The notes beneath the pieces were generated by a model, which saw only the letters and a list, made by a program, of their open reading frames with translations, was not told where the DNA came from and did no database searches. The translations under genes were made by a program, and so were the position numbers. Source: Cymodocea nodosa (Eukaryota > Streptophyta > Magnoliopsida > Alismatales > Cymodoceaceae). From it: a DNA stretch of 64,000 nt. The DNA lies in NCBI GenBank assembly GCA_036874045.1, contig CM072342.1:9635501-9699500 (forward strand), in the 5' to 3' direction. Of the stretch, positions 1 to 12,599 are shown piece after piece (the first letter of the stretch is position 1; each line of letters starts with the position of its first letter).

Positions 1-361
1 CCAACCAACCTTTCACTAAAGTTTTCAATTGGTGTACTTTAGTAAAAACACTTGCTTGAGGAAATCAGTGTATATTGCGTGGAGAGCTTCTAAGTTTGAA
101 TCTATATTTGCTGATGATGATTTGATCTTGAAGACTTTCTTTTGTTGAGCTTGGTGTATAGATTTGTATAAGCAAAAAAGGTTGTCTGACCCCATTCTCT
201 ATTGCTTGTATATATAACATTGTGTAACGATCATATTCACTTCCAACAAATGTATTCTGCTGTACTTACTGAATTTGCAAAACCAAATATGGTAAGTTAC
301 CATTTAGGAAGGAGTTTCAAGATACCGTTCCGATTTCCTTTGTCTTTTTAGAGGGTTATCT
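1..361. other. Unclassified flank, probably old LTR-type DNA
   Basis: No gene is supported here. The stretch is the left flank of the copia insertion that starts at 362; its continuation across the insertion is at 44381, because TATCT at 357-361 is repeated at 44381-44385. The continuation carries the CG-NNN-AGTTA type motifs seen in the LTRs of this window, so the host site was probably itself retroelement DNA. The first 361 bases show no long open frame and no domain I can name. Confidence 0.4.
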
Positions 362-1377
362 TGCTACGTTTAAAACAGATCATTCAGTCAACTTTCTATG
401 GCATGATTCAGAAACACTCACCTCTTAACTCACCAAAACTGGAAGTGAAGAGGAAGAAATAACATAATGAAGACATAGGATTTATGTGGTTCAGCAATAG
501 CCTACGTCCACGGAGAGTTGAGGGTTCTTCTATGAGCTTCGGCACAATCAACCACACTGTTTTACAACATCATAAAGGTTCATATACTACCCAACTTAGG
601 GTTAATAAACCTTTAATTACATTCAAGCCATTATAGTAGAGAAATAATGCTTCGGAGAAAGGACTCTCAATTTCAGAGCCTCATCTTCCTAACTTTTTGA
701 AATCTGCAACATTTTGGATAGTTATAGACTTAACTATTTGAAGAAATTCTTCTTTCTTCATTTATTATAACTAGCGGTATTGTAGCAGGCTAACTGTCCA
801 GAGAGATTCTATCTTTCGGATAGTTACAGGCTTAATTGTCTGAAAAATCACTTACTCCTTTCTTTGTCCTTTCGGAAGGTTCTATTGTTAACTCTTCAAA
901 AACTACATGTCTTTCAGATAGTTACTATTTTAACTATCCAAAAACTCACTTAAGTGTCTCTTCAGTCATTTTGGAAGGTTGTAGCTGTAACCTTCTGAAA
1001 AACTTATGATTTTCGAATAGTTACTACCTAACTATTCAAAGATCCACTTAAGTCACTACTTTTCGGATACTTGTCTTCTTAACTATCTAGACATCCACTT
1101 AAGTGTCTGACTTTTAGATACTTAGCTTCATAATTGTCCAAACATCCACTTAAGTGTCCTTTAAGTCATTCCAGATGGTTACAGCTAGTAACCCTCCGAA
1201 ACCTTCTAACTTTCTGATAGTTAGCTGAAAGTCTCTAACTGAAACTTTATTTTCGGATACTTAGGCCTGATAATCTACTGAAAAATATAAATCTACCAGA
1301 TACTTACTGTTAACAAGCTTCCAACTAAACCTAGACTTCTTGTGGCATACTCCACACCTGTACTACCTGCCCTAATA
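362..1377 (-). repeat. Copia element 3' LTR
   Basis: This 1.0-kb LTR matches the split 5' LTR at 19798-20591 and 44148-44380. It is rich in alternating TTTCGGATAGTTA and TAACTATCCGAA type motifs, separated by ACTTAAGT palindromes. Just inside its inner end, at about 1378-1392, lies the minus-strand polypurine tract (AAGTGGGAGATT on the minus strand). Confidence 0.85.
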
Positions 1378-1479
1378 ATCTCCCACTTAGAGTTTGACAC
1401 AATGATCAAAGGAAAAATCAATCTCTACACTTGGCTTACAGATTATTGCAATACCGACTCAAGTAATCATTAACTCTTC

Positions 1480-2658
1480 ATCTCCTTCTTTTCAATTTTT
1501 TAGGAGACCAATTAAGGCCATATAGAGCCTTAATTTCTGCAGATTCAGAACTTTGGTTAGCATATCTACAACATTTCAGCTCCTGCAATCTTCTGTAGAT
1601 CTAACCTATTCTGCTCTATCTCTTCCCTTATGAAATGAAATCTCATTCTCATATGCTTGGACCTTGAATGAAACTTCAAATTTTCAGCTAAATAAATGGC
1701 ACTTTGATTGTCATAGAATAGAATGCTTCTTTTCTATTTGTGCCCTAATTCAGCTAATACATTCTATAGCCAGATTCTTTCTTTAGCTACCTCTGCTACA
1801 ACAACATATTTAGCTTCTGTAGTCGAGAGTGCAATAATACTTTATAGCTAGGATCTCCAGCTAATTGTAATACTTCCTATGCAGAAAACATAGCCTAAAG
1901 TACTGCTTTTATCCAACTCTCTTCCCAAATCAGCATCATAGTACCCAATCAATTCAACTGGTCCTTTCTTGAAATTCAGATCTATATCTAGGGAATATCT
2001 GAGATATCTGAGTATCCACAATACAGCAGACCAATGCTCAGCTCCTAGATCTACCATATATCTACTGACCACTCCCACTATATGAGATATATCAAGTCTT
2101 GTGCATATCATGACATACATTAAACTTCCCACTACTGAAGCATATGGTATTCTAGACATTTTTGTCCTTTCTTCTTCAGTCTTAGCTGATTGATCTTTAG
2201 ACAACTTGAAGTGGGGTCCGAGAGGTAGTTCAGTTTTCCTCTCATTTGAGATATTAAATCTCCTTAGTACCTTTTCTAGGTACTTCTTCTGATTTAATCT
2301 CAAAGTGTCTACCACTCTATCTCGGATAATTCTCATACCCAAGATTTGCTTGACTTCTCCCATATCCTTCATGTCAAATTCTTTTAACAATTGTCTCTTT
2401 AATTGCTTAATCTGTTCCATACTAGAATAAGCAATTAACATATCATCTACATAAATCAGTAGAATAATGAACAATCATTAAACAGTTTTATGTAGCAGCA
2501 ATAGTCTATATCACATCTTTTGTAGCCTAGGGTACAGATAATGGTATCAAATCTCTTGTACCATTGTCGTGGTGCTTGCTTAAAATCATACAAACTTTTC
2601 AGCAATCTACATACTATCTTTCTTTTCTTGCCAATTACTACAAATCCTTCTGGCTACA
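1480..2658 (-). mobile_element. Copia RT C-terminal part and RNase H remains
   Basis: These are the pol remains of the 362-44380 copia element. The longest open stretch (1848-2474, minus) holds the RT active-site block IYVDDML near its start, then a typical C-terminal RT and RNase H linker with GSLMY and DADLG motifs. The region at about 1600-1700 on the minus strand encodes a copia RNase H tail with the DNQSAIYLAEN and FHFIREEIE type sequence. The pol sequence continues on the far side of Athila A at 14868: the reading across the target site is ELYMM then PEGFVVIGK, a conserved copia RT block, which shows exactly where the insertion went in. Confidence 0.8.
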
Positions 2659-4478
2659 TGTTTAGAATGAAAAAGTGCATATTATTAATGGTTAAATGAT
2701 GGTTAATTGCATAATATTTAGCTTATCATATGAGAATTAAGCCATTATGTTATAATTGCACTATTATAAGCTTTAATTAAAGAATCTACTTAATTTGGGG
2801 GAATTAATGTTAATTTAGTACATTTTTGAACTGTCGGTAAGTTGTAGGCTGTGAAATTCTTAAGTATCTGAATTTTCTGATATTTTGGATAGTTATGTTT
2901 AACATACCGAACATATTTCAGACAGTTATGTTTAACATACCGAACATGTATCGGATAGTTATGTTTAAACTATCAAATAGTTATGTTTTAAAAGAATAGT
3001 TTATTATTTCCTAAAGTACACGTGTCGAAACCATAACACATGATTTAAGTGAACTTTCGGGGAGTTATCTATAACTATCTGAAATTGCAGCTAGGCATCG
3101 GTTAGTTATATGTGTAACTCTCTGAAATCTCCTTTTATTTATAAAATAGCTGTAGACACGTGTCATGTTCTGGGAAAGTAACTTAAGTGGATTTTCGGTA
3201 AGTTATCTCTAACTATCCGAATTGCAACTGAGCATTAGATAGTTAGACTTGTAACTCTCCGAAATGTTTCTTTTATTATTAAACTGCTGATAACACGTGT
3301 CAAGATCTGGTAGATTTACTTAAGTTATATATCGGTGAGTTATCGGTAACTATCTAAAATGCATCTGGGCATCGGAGAGTTAAGTTTGTAAGTATCCGAA
3401 AATGCACCTAAGCATCAGATAGTTAAATTTATGCATGTGTTTTATAATTAAATCAACGAGGTAAGTCCATTGAGTTATCTATAACTCCACAGACTATTTA
3501 TTTTCTAATATGCCATTGTAGCAGTTGCAGAAATAGGACAATTGGAAGGAAAACCCACGATCGCACTTGTCACGTAGGAATTCACTCGTCGAAGGGAGAA
3601 GAAATCATTGTCGTTGATATGAATGAAGGAAATCCAACCGATCATTCAAGCAGAAGCATTTACCACTAAAGAAATATAAAAGAAAAGAAGAAAAAGAAGT
3701 AAATGGTGTGTGATTGATGGGTATGGCCAATGTGTATAGAGGAGGAGCACCGAGCTTTCTGCAGACAGCGTCGTCAATTCTCTAAAGTACCACACCAACC
3801 ATTATCACCACCACATTATCATCACAACATTATCACCACCTTATCACCAACCATCAGAGGTCTATGAGGATACTTTCCTGATGTCGGGTCAATTCCAAGT
3901 CAAACATAGTGTTTGACAACCACTATGAGGAGTGATCATGTCGCGGGAAGGGAAGCCATTTTTACCAAGCGCCAACTCATATTTTAGGAGATCGTAAAGC
4001 TTCTAGCCTTAGCTTTGGGTTGATGCCTGTATGCTAAAGAGATCATCTTGCAATTTTGGACTCACGATTCTATAGGGAGAGGAGACAGAATTGTAAGTGG
4101 TTTAATTTTCAATGATGTAATCACGTCGTATGTAGTGACGAAAGTATTTACTATCGATTGAGATTACTTTACATTTCACCTTTCGCCCATTTCCATGTTC
4201 ATATTAAAACAAAAATACCAAAAACAATTTATCTGTGTTTTTATTTTGTATTTGAGTTTTGTATTGTTTGTGTTGTATCGTGATTAATGTTATCTTTGTT
4301 AGTGTTGTGATTGTTTTATGTTTGTTTTAGTTTTACAGTTTACTAAAATTAGTTCATTCAAAAGACTTAAAGATTTTAATGGTTACAGTTTGAATTATAT
4401 GAATGTTAGTATTGCTTAATGATAAATCCAGTGTTTACTAACATTAAAGAGCTTAATTGATGTTATTTACAATCTGTG
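2659..4478 (+). repeat. Athila A left LTR
   Basis: It starts TGTTTAGAATG and aligns with the right LTR at 12600. The first 800 bases hold about twenty CG-NNN-AGTTA type motifs in both orientations. A TATA-like box (TATAAAA, 3675-3681) sits in the same place in the other Athila LTRs of the window (13614-13620, 21605-21611, 42953-42959) and is the probable LTR promoter. Confidence 0.85.
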
Positions 4479-6768
4479 GAATATTTTTGTTTCCTAGATG
4501 GGTATTCAGGGTATAATCAAATTCCAGTAGCATTAGAGGATCAAGAGAAAACAATTTTCACCTGTCCTAATGGAACTTATGCTTTTAAGAGAATGCCATT
4601 CGGATTATGCAATGCACCAGCTACCTTTCAAAGGTGTATGCAGGGCATATTTATTGGAATGACTGAAGATTTTTTAAAAATATTTATAGATGATTTTACT
4701 ATATATGGCAACTCATATGAGGTATGTTTAAAAAATTTTGACTAAATATTAAAACGCTGTGTGGAAAAAATTCTAGTTTTGAATTGGGAAAAATGTCACT
4801 TCATGGTTAAACAAGGAATAGTCTTAGGGCATGTTGTTTCTAATAAAGGGTTGGAAGTAGATAAAGCTAAAATAGAAGTAATTTCTAATCTACTAGAACC
4901 TAAATCAGTAAAAGATATTAAATCATTTCTAGGACATGCTGGTTTTTATCGAAGATTTATTAAAGACTTTAGCAAGATAGCTAGACCTTTAACTAATCTA
5001 TTAAAAGATGTTCCATTTAACTTTGATAAAAATTGCAAGGAAGCATTTTTCAAACTTAATTTCAACACCTATAATTCAAGCACCTGATTGGAGCCATCCA
5101 TTTGAATTATTATGCGATGCATCTGATTTTGCTGTAGGAGCAGTGTTGGGACAGAAGATAGAAAAAACTCCTAGAGTGATTCATTATGCAAGCAAAACCT
5201 TAAATGATGCTCAAGTTAATTACACAACTACTGAAAAATAACTATTAGCTGTTGTGTTTGCTTTAGAAAAGTTTAGATCATATCTGATTGGAGCTAAAGT
5301 AATAGTATACACGGATCATTCAACTTTAAAACATCTAATAAAGAAAAAAGAAACTAAGTCTAGATTGATTCGATGGATATTATTATTACAAGAATTTGAT
5401 CTAGAAATTAAAGATAAAAAAGGTTGTGAGAATGTAGTAGTAGATCATTTATCAAGATTACAAATAGAAAAATCAAATATTGAAATTAAGGATAATTTTC
5501 CTAATGAACAATTAATGACTATCAGCACAATACCTTGGTATGCAGACATAGTTAATTACTTAGTTACTGGTTTAACACCTAAGGATTGGAATAGACAGGA
5601 TAAGAAATTATTTTTCTCAAGAGTAAAATATTACTATTGGGAAGACCCATACTTATTTAAGAAATGTCCTGATCTAGTTTTAAGGAGGTGCGTTCCAGAA
5701 AGTGAATATCAGAGCATATTGTCTTTCTGTCATGACCAAGCTTGTGGAGGGCATTTTGGTTCAGGGAAAACTACTACAAAAATTCTGCAATGTGGATTTT
5801 ATTGGCCAACACAATTCAAAGATGCTCATAAATATTGATTAAGTTGTTTAAGATATCAACAAATAGGAAGAATATCAAAGAGGAATATGATGCCTCTTAA
5901 TCCTATTATTGAAGTTGAAATCTTTGATGTGTGGGGAATAGATTTTATGGGTCCATTTCCTATGTCTAATCAATTTAATTACATATTGTTGGGGATGGAT
6001 TATGTATCTAAATGGATAGAAGATATTCCTATAAAAACTAATGACAACAAAGTGGTAATACAATTTATAAGAACCAATATATTTGCCAGATTTGGAATAC
6101 CTAAAGCTATTATCAGTGATAGAGGAACTCATTTCTGTAATAGAAGTTTTAAAGCCTTAATGAAGAAATATGGAGTAAACCACAAAATTGCAACATCATA
6201 TCATCTGCAAACAAGTGGACAAGTAGAAAGTGCTAACAAACGAATTAAGTTAATCTTAGAAAAAGTAGTAAGTCCTATAGAACAGATTGGGCTAATAGAT
6301 TGATAGATGCACTTTGGGCCTATAGAACTGCTTATAAAACAAGCTTAGGTATGTCACTTTTTAGACTAGTATATAGAAAAAGTTGTCATTTACTAGCTGA
6401 AATAGAACATAAAACTTATTGGGCATTAAAAACTCTGAATACTAATTTAAATCAACCTTTTGAAAATAGAAAAATGCAATTAATTGAATAAGAAGAATTT
6501 AGAAATGAAGCTTATTCAAAGACTGTAAGAGAAAAAGAGAAAATGAAATTCTGGCATGATAGAAAAATTATTCCAAAAAGCTTTTTTAATAGGACAAGAA
6601 GTATATCTTTATATGGCTAGATTCCATAACCATCCAAGAAAATTAAGATCTAGATGGGTAGGACCTTACATAGTTCGAAATATTTATCCTTATGGAACTA
6701 TTGAAATCGAAAATCCTAAAATTCAGAATATATTTAAAGTAAATGGACAAAGACTTAGACCTATTTAG
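4479..6768 (+). mobile_element. Athila A pol remains: RT, RNase H, integrase
   Basis: The remains of reverse transcriptase, RNase H and integrase lie in the usual gypsy order. Seen motifs: YSGYNQI and FGLCNAPATFQRCM of the RT palm, the IFIDDF catalytic block, then GHVVSNKGLEVDKAK and FLGHAGFYRRFIKDF of the RT thumb. The RNase H part has CDASDFAVGAVLGQ and [10 protein letters not shown]. The integrase part has the zinc-binding [10 protein letters not shown] segment, the DFMGPF catalytic block, SDRGTHFCN, and TSGQVESANK near the third catalytic residue. The end has the RWVGPYIV type C-terminal motif usual in this clade. The region is broken and is listed as a fossil. Confidence 0.85.
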
Positions 6769-7386
6769 AAAACACCAAAAATCTCCTTTGGATTTATAGA
6801 AGAAGTCAGAGTAGATGACTACTCAAGTTTTACTTAGTAAGAAATCAATTTTTATTTTATAATTGTAAAAAATATATATATATTTAAAATATAAAAATTG
6901 TTGCAGTTCAACCGACCGGATCCATTGATATAACTGGAACATAAAAATATCTATATTAATTTTCAGAAAAAAATTTTGGTTTGACCGAAACATAGCATTG
7001 GTTCAATCGGAAAAAAAAATAGGTCTGACTGAAACATAGTATCGATTAAATCGGTAAAAAAAAAAAACTATTATCTTAAATATTTTTATTATTATATCTA
7101 TTTTTATGGGAAGTCTGTTGATTTATGCTTAACTCAACGAGCTTACTCCGTTGAGTCTTGAGTTAGTCAACGAGCTTATTCTGTTGAGTTAACTGTAACT
7201 CAACAGAGTACTGTAGCTAAGACCGTAGATGAGAGAGCAATAGTTGGTTCGGGAAATGACCCGATTACCCGCCTAAACTTAGGGCTTATTTAAACTAAAA
7301 CCTATGGTTTTGGGGCATTATCCTGCAAATCATTTGGAATTTAGAACAGTAGAGATCAGAGTGATTCTGTGCTGTTGTGTAACTCC
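6769..7386 (+). promoter_or_regulatory. Athila A spacer between pol and env-like ORF: motif arrays and TATA-like box
   Basis: This non-coding spacer has two repeat types. At about 6905-7060, imperfect copies of a unit like TTTGACCGAAACATAGTATCGGTT follow each other. At about 7115-7215, GTTGAGTTA and TAACTCAAC motifs alternate and could pair as hairpins. TATTTAAAC at 7287-7295 lies about 90 bases before the env-like ATG and recurs at the same distance in Athila B and the SIRE element. A subgenomic promoter for the env-like ORF is an inference. Confidence 0.5.
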
Positions 7387-9561
7387 ATGATGAGGAAGAT
7401 GACACTCGAGTTCTGGGAAGATGCTATTGACACATCAGAATTTCTGAAAGAGTTAGAGGAATGGCACACGCAGCAAAAGATTTAGAATACGACAAGAGAA
7501 AAAGAGTTACAGAAGGTAGAATCTGAACTTTTTAGATTAAGAAGAATGTTAGTAGATTGTGGTATACAAATACCTCAGATAATGGAGACACGAATCAGAG
7601 TAGCAACAAAAAGTACAGTTAGTAAAGAAAGAAAAATCAGGCCGAAAATGAAGTAGCCCTAGAGCTAATCCAGCGCAAGGCCAGATTATGGTTCAAAAGG
7701 TGCATTGCTGGTTGTGGAAGTTGGGAAATATGGCGGCAGCAACAAGTAGGAGAACGGGAGGAACCAATTGCTGAAAGACCTGTTCTTGAGGAACAACAGT
7801 TAGGACCTCCATTTCAACCAACAAAGCCATTGCCACGAGTAGCATTTGCTTGGCCGAGAACTGATGAAGAAGAGAAAGAGTTTGCTAGCTTGGTCAAAAC
7901 AGCAAGAGACCAAGGTGATGACGAACGAATAGCTAAAGCTAAGGCACATATTTTATATGATGCCATTAAGAAAAGAAGGGGCGAAGAAAAGTTGAGGGTA
8001 CAGTACAAAATTAAGGTTGAACAACATCAAGTAGCAGCTAAATCAAGTGCTGCAAGAGAAGCTGAAGCTGGTCCTTCGAGACCAGCAATTATTGAAAAAT
8101 TAAATAGGAAGAGCCAATACTTGTGGCTCAAAGGCGTGCAAAGCCTTTATTTTTAGATTTAATCTCAGATGAAGAAGAGGAAGAATAGGCACAATTAATC
8201 ACACGAAGGAAAGGAAAAGAGATAGTGCCTGAGTATCAAAAAGAGATTAAATCTGAAGTACAAATGTCAATAGGGCCTATGGAGCCAATTTTTATAAACC
8301 TGCTATCCGATTTTGAGGAGGAGTAGGAGCAGCAGCAGCCTATACAAGAAGAAGAAACAGAAATTAGGGCAGAAACGGAATTACCCGTGACTCCATCCCA
8401 ATCTACCACAAAATCAGAAAGAATAGTGATAGAGCAAATTGGTAGTTAGGAGGAAGAAGAAAGAACAGAAAATGAAGAAGAAGCTGAACGAAACCATTTG
8501 GACAAAAATGACTTTGCAAATTCCACTAAAGAGCAAGAAACTCTTTAGCAATTTATGGAAAGAATTCAAGATAGAGTGGAGAGTTCTATTGGCTCACCAC
8601 CATAAACAAAAGTAGAAGCAAAAATTCAGGAATCTGCAAAACATGTTCAAATTCAGCCTATGGTAGAGGAGATCAAGAACAAACCCCTTTGGAACAACAA
8701 AGTCACATTCCTGACCTGACTAAAACAACAATTTTGAATGAAGTACATTTTTGGAGTTAGGAAGCTTATAATAAATATCAAGAGATTAGGGGTTATGATA
8801 TTATATACAGTAGACCAGTAAATTGGGACGAAATGCAAGAAATCAAAGATTTATTTGAGTTCCAAGGTCTACTGAAGTTTATTTCTCAAGAAAGAGGGCA
8901 TGTAGTATATGAGAATCTAGTGCCCTGCTTTTATGCAAATTTGAGAGAAGAAGAAGGAAAATTAATTTCCAATGTGGAGGAAGCTAATGTACAGACAACA
9001 CTAGAGCTTCTCTACAACATTTTTGGATTAAAGAATGAAGGCAGGAAATTTTGGAAAGTACAACTGCCGTTGAATGGATAGAACAAGAAATCAAGGACAG
9101 TTTGGCTATCAATCCTAGTGTGCCTTTATTAAACAAACTGAAGCATTTAAATGGTAAAAGCACCCATGGTAGCCAACATTTTAATTAAGAATGTCTACCA
9201 ACGACAAGGTCATGACATAGAATTGAGTTAATTTGTCAAATGGGCCACATTTGCAATTGTAAATAGAATTCCTATAAATTGGTCTGCAGTTTTTATCTCG
9301 AAGCTGAGAATAGTGAAGAAGAAATTGTTTTATGGAGATTTGATTCCACTGTTGATGGTGGATTGTATTGATTTCACGAAATAGGCATCAAAGGGAATCA
9401 AATTAAGAACCATTTCAGTGAAAGAATACAGAAATTTTGTAGCTGTAGAAATAGCTGTACCTTCTAGAGAAATTACAGGAGCTATAGAGAGGATTAATCA
9501 ATTAGAACTTCAATTAGAAAAACTCCAGAAGAAAGTAGATGAACTTAGGAATAGAGGCTAA
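7387..9561 (+). mobile_element. Athila A env-like (extra) ORF region
   Basis: This region follows pol, where Athila elements carry an 'env-like' ORF. The start is placed at the ATG at 7387 because Athila B begins the same way at 29835 (TLEFWE after the first residues). The middle is charged and rich in Glu, Lys and Gln. Near 8833-9050 comes a conserved block with FEFQGLLKFI, CFYANL and FGLKNEG, which resembles the family known in plants as 'putative plant transposon protein'. The end is a leucine-repeat coiled coil (INQLELQLEKLQ). I see no clear signal peptide or membrane span, so 'env-like' is a positional label. It is broken, with several breaks. Confidence 0.7.
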
Positions 9562-10395
9562 ATTGTATTGTTCGTCTACTTGTATATAATTGTATGGAAA
9601 AATATCTGATTGATTGTAATGTAAATTGATTCATATGAATGAATATATAAAATTTTCAAATATACTTTTCATACGTGTTTTGAATGTGAAATGAATGAAA
9701 TTTATTGAATGTTATATAATTTGTGGAACATTATGAATGAATGTTTAACAAATTTACAATTTGCTGAATGACAAGATAGATGCTTGAAAATTTCTACTAC
9801 ATGTTGCAAGGTAAAATGTAAATTCTACATAATATAAAATGACCAACAAGTTAAATATATATATAATATTCAGATTTAAATGAATTTTGAGTAGAATGAT
9901 GCATTAATGACATAGATTTAACTTTATTTCAGTTAGCAGAATGAAAAAAAAAAAGAAGCAGAGAGGTAGTTACGAGGAGTGAACTTAGAGGTTGCTAAGT
10001 GTTAACTCAACAAAGTAAGTTCATTGAGTTAAGCTTAACTCCACGAGGTCAGTAATATAATATAAGGTCACTCCGTTAAGTTATCTGTAACTCACCGAAG
10101 TTAGTCCATGGAGTTAGCAACAGTAACCGACATTGTTCCGTTGAGTTATCTGTAACTCAACGAGGTTAGTTCGTGGATTAAGTAAAATAGTTATTCTTTT
10201 AACCACGAACGAAACTTCGTCAGTTTAGCGGTTACCAGAATTTGAAATTAATAGTAGTACACGTACCCATAAAAACAGGAACCACGCTGCACGTTGCAAG
10301 ACACGTTCTTGCAACGAGATTTATTCACTTTATGGATGTGCAATTGTGAAATAGCTAAACCACCGTCTGCATAATTTGATAAAATTCAAATAGAG

Positions 10396-10770
10396 ATGTG
10401 GTATAATGAATATGATGATGCTACATTATGTTTAATAACATGGTGGGATGAATTGATGAAATTTCAAATATGGATTATGAAATACATAAATGAATGGAAG
10501 TGGGAAGAGGAGTATATTGAAATAGATGTAGAAATAGAAACTGCTACATTACCTTGGAACCGAAAAGGATCTCTTTCTGCATTTCATTTCATTAAGGGTA
10601 ATACACTTGTATTTAGCATTGATAATATACTGCAAGTTTACAAATTAAAAAGGAACAAGAATTGCATTAAAACAGAATTAATAGTAAGAAGAATTATGCC
10701 TAAAAAGTTTGCTTGGACTGACACATTTATTCCATTTGTTTCTACTTTCAATCATGTTCTTAAGCTGTGA
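10396..10770 (+). pseudogene. F-box protein C-terminal (FBA-type) fragment captured in Athila A
   Basis: This is an open frame of 124 codons, ATG at 10396, with no in-frame interruption and an in-frame stop upstream. The protein reads like the C-terminal associated domain of plant F-box proteins: residues 10-20 LCLITWWDEL, residues 23-40 with FQIWIMKY then WKWEEEY, then a hydrophobic sheet-like stretch (FHFIKGNTLVFSI, VYKLKRN), and the end FIPFVSTFNHVLKL, like the closing F-P-Y-V-x-x-F block of that family. The F-box itself is absent. In full proteins this domain recruits substrates to SCF ubiquitin ligases. It lies inside an LTR element between the env-like region and the right LTR, and no copy is visible in Athila B, so it is best read as a host gene piece picked up by this element. 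The family call is by eye. Confidence 0.5.
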
Positions 10771-12482
10771 TTTTTTGTGTTTAATGTTGTGTGTATTCTG
10801 CATTTATTTTTAAAATAAAAAATAAAAAAAATGTAGTTTTCATTTTTATTTTATACAAAAAAAAAACAAAATATCAATCCAGTTTGTTGGTATCTGTTCT
10901 CGGAAACCAACTGACTTGCTTGTGAGCCATCAAAGGCATAGGAGCCTAGGTTCCAAACAAGACAATGATTTATCAATATCTGTTAAATGTTATTTTGTTA
11001 TATATTTTGCTTTTATCTGTGAATGAAAAGTTTTTCAGAATCAAAAATCGGAATATGTAGAAGGAGATACAAAAGAAACAAGGTATGTAACTGATTACTT
11101 ATCCTGAATTTAGATTTAAACTCATTCATTGAGTTAGGTGCTAAATCAATGAAACTATATTCATGCCTACTACAATTAATGTATTTATTGTCAAATCTTT
11201 TACATTGAGGACAATGCAAAATGTAGGTATGGGAGGGAGGTAATTAAAGTAATAGCCATGTAAGTTTGTTAATTAAAGGAATTAAAATGGTACTGCAAAG
11301 TTTTGTGGAAAGTGAAAATTTTAATGAACTTGCTGTAACTATCTGATAATTGAGACTGTAAATTTTTTTTTATAAATTGTAACTACTTGAATGTTGTATT
11401 TAGAATACTATATAAGATGCTATAGAATTTACTATTTATGCTAATCTAGATATAGTATCTTATGTTTTTTCTGAATTTCATGAGTTTAACAATTTCACGA
11501 TTTTAAAATGAAATCAAAATGTTTAATGAAAAAAATTATATGGAGTCCTGAAGGAGTTGAAATGTGAATTCTAGATTAAATGAAACACATATGATTAAAG
11601 ATACATTTAATTTAACTAATTAAACTTGTAGAATGATTTATGTGTAGATCTTATTAAACTACAAAAAAGGTATGAGCTTATTGTTAGGGATTCATATTTT
11701 CAGTAAATAATAGAAGTAGGACTATATGAGATTGGTGTTTTATTGCATCTATATTAATGAAATACGTACATATATAGTATGTGATTAATGTTTTGTTTTG
11801 TTTTTGTATTTTGAAAGAAAAAAAAAGAAAGAAAGAAAAACTTTGAGAGTTTATTGACTTGTTTGATCACAAGCCTTTTGTACTTGAGCAGATAGGTATG
11901 TAAGGATTGCTGACCTGAAAAATGACTCTTGAAATTTGGCAACCTAAGATCTTGATCAAATCTAGGATTGTTGACTTAAAGCTCGTTACATGGGTACATT
12001 AGAAAGCTCCTATATGATTCAAGCTTGTCAAATTAACTTTTAAAGTACAAAAAAACAAAAAAAAATTAAATACATATACTGTTCTGAAAAGATACAAGTG
12101 TTTTGTGAAATATAGATATCTTATGAATCGAGTATATTTTCTGTTATCTAAAATTGCTGAAATATGAATCTAGAATAGACTTTTGAAGTTGTTTAATGGA
12201 GATACAATTCTTTATTCAACTTGTCTTAATCATATTTAATTGGATTATACTTTGATTCGTATGTTGTTGAAATTTCTTCTAGAAATCTTATTGGAAAATT
12301 CAGGATGACAGATGATGAAAAGAAGAACAAACGATAATATAATTAACACCTATGTGATGATGATATACTTTGTATGTAATTTGCATATATTCTAAGTATA
12401 TTTGCAGGTTGAAGAGGAGAAAACAATATTACTGAAACATACAAAATATCTATATGATAATACTAGTTCTTATGCTGAACAG

Positions 12483-12513
12483 AAAAAAAAAAAAAGGGGG
12501 GGGGGGGGGGGGG
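12483..12513 (+). repeat. A(13)G(18) homopolymer tract
   Basis: A run of thirteen A followed by about eighteen G in the Athila A 3' region, near the polypurine tract. The related copies at 37040-37100 and 60700-60850 lack it. It may be real slippage or an assembly artefact. Confidence 0.7.
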
Positions 12514-12599
12514 AAGAATTAATTCTAGCACTTTTAGAAAGACCAATTAATTAGATCTTAGTTTGCTAAGGGACTAGCAAAAGTAAGGTATGAGGGAAG

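Larger units (their letters stand above)
9562..12599 (+). mobile_element. Athila A 3' non-coding region with polypurine tract
   Basis: A long 3' region before the right LTR. It holds GTTGAGTTA arrays at about 9990-10180, the F-box-like fragment at 10396-10770, a central polypurine-like block after TTGAGGACAATG at about 11200-11235 (a motif common near the 3' end of plant gypsy elements), a pure A-then-G tract at 12483-12513, and the terminal polypurine tract GTATGAGGGAAG just before 12600. The part from about 11400 to 12480 is homologous to 36090-37120 and to the minus strand of 60740-61690. Confidence 0.65.

Noticed and set aside
2870-3480. Regularly spaced short repeats that at first resemble a CRISPR array or satellite
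   Set aside because: Spacing is irregular, the motif is only about ten bases and occurs in both orientations; it is the U3 part of a plant LTR.
5875-6132. Minus-strand frame opposite the Athila A integrase, also at 28261-28518
   Set aside because: Shadow of the integrase reading frame on the other strand.
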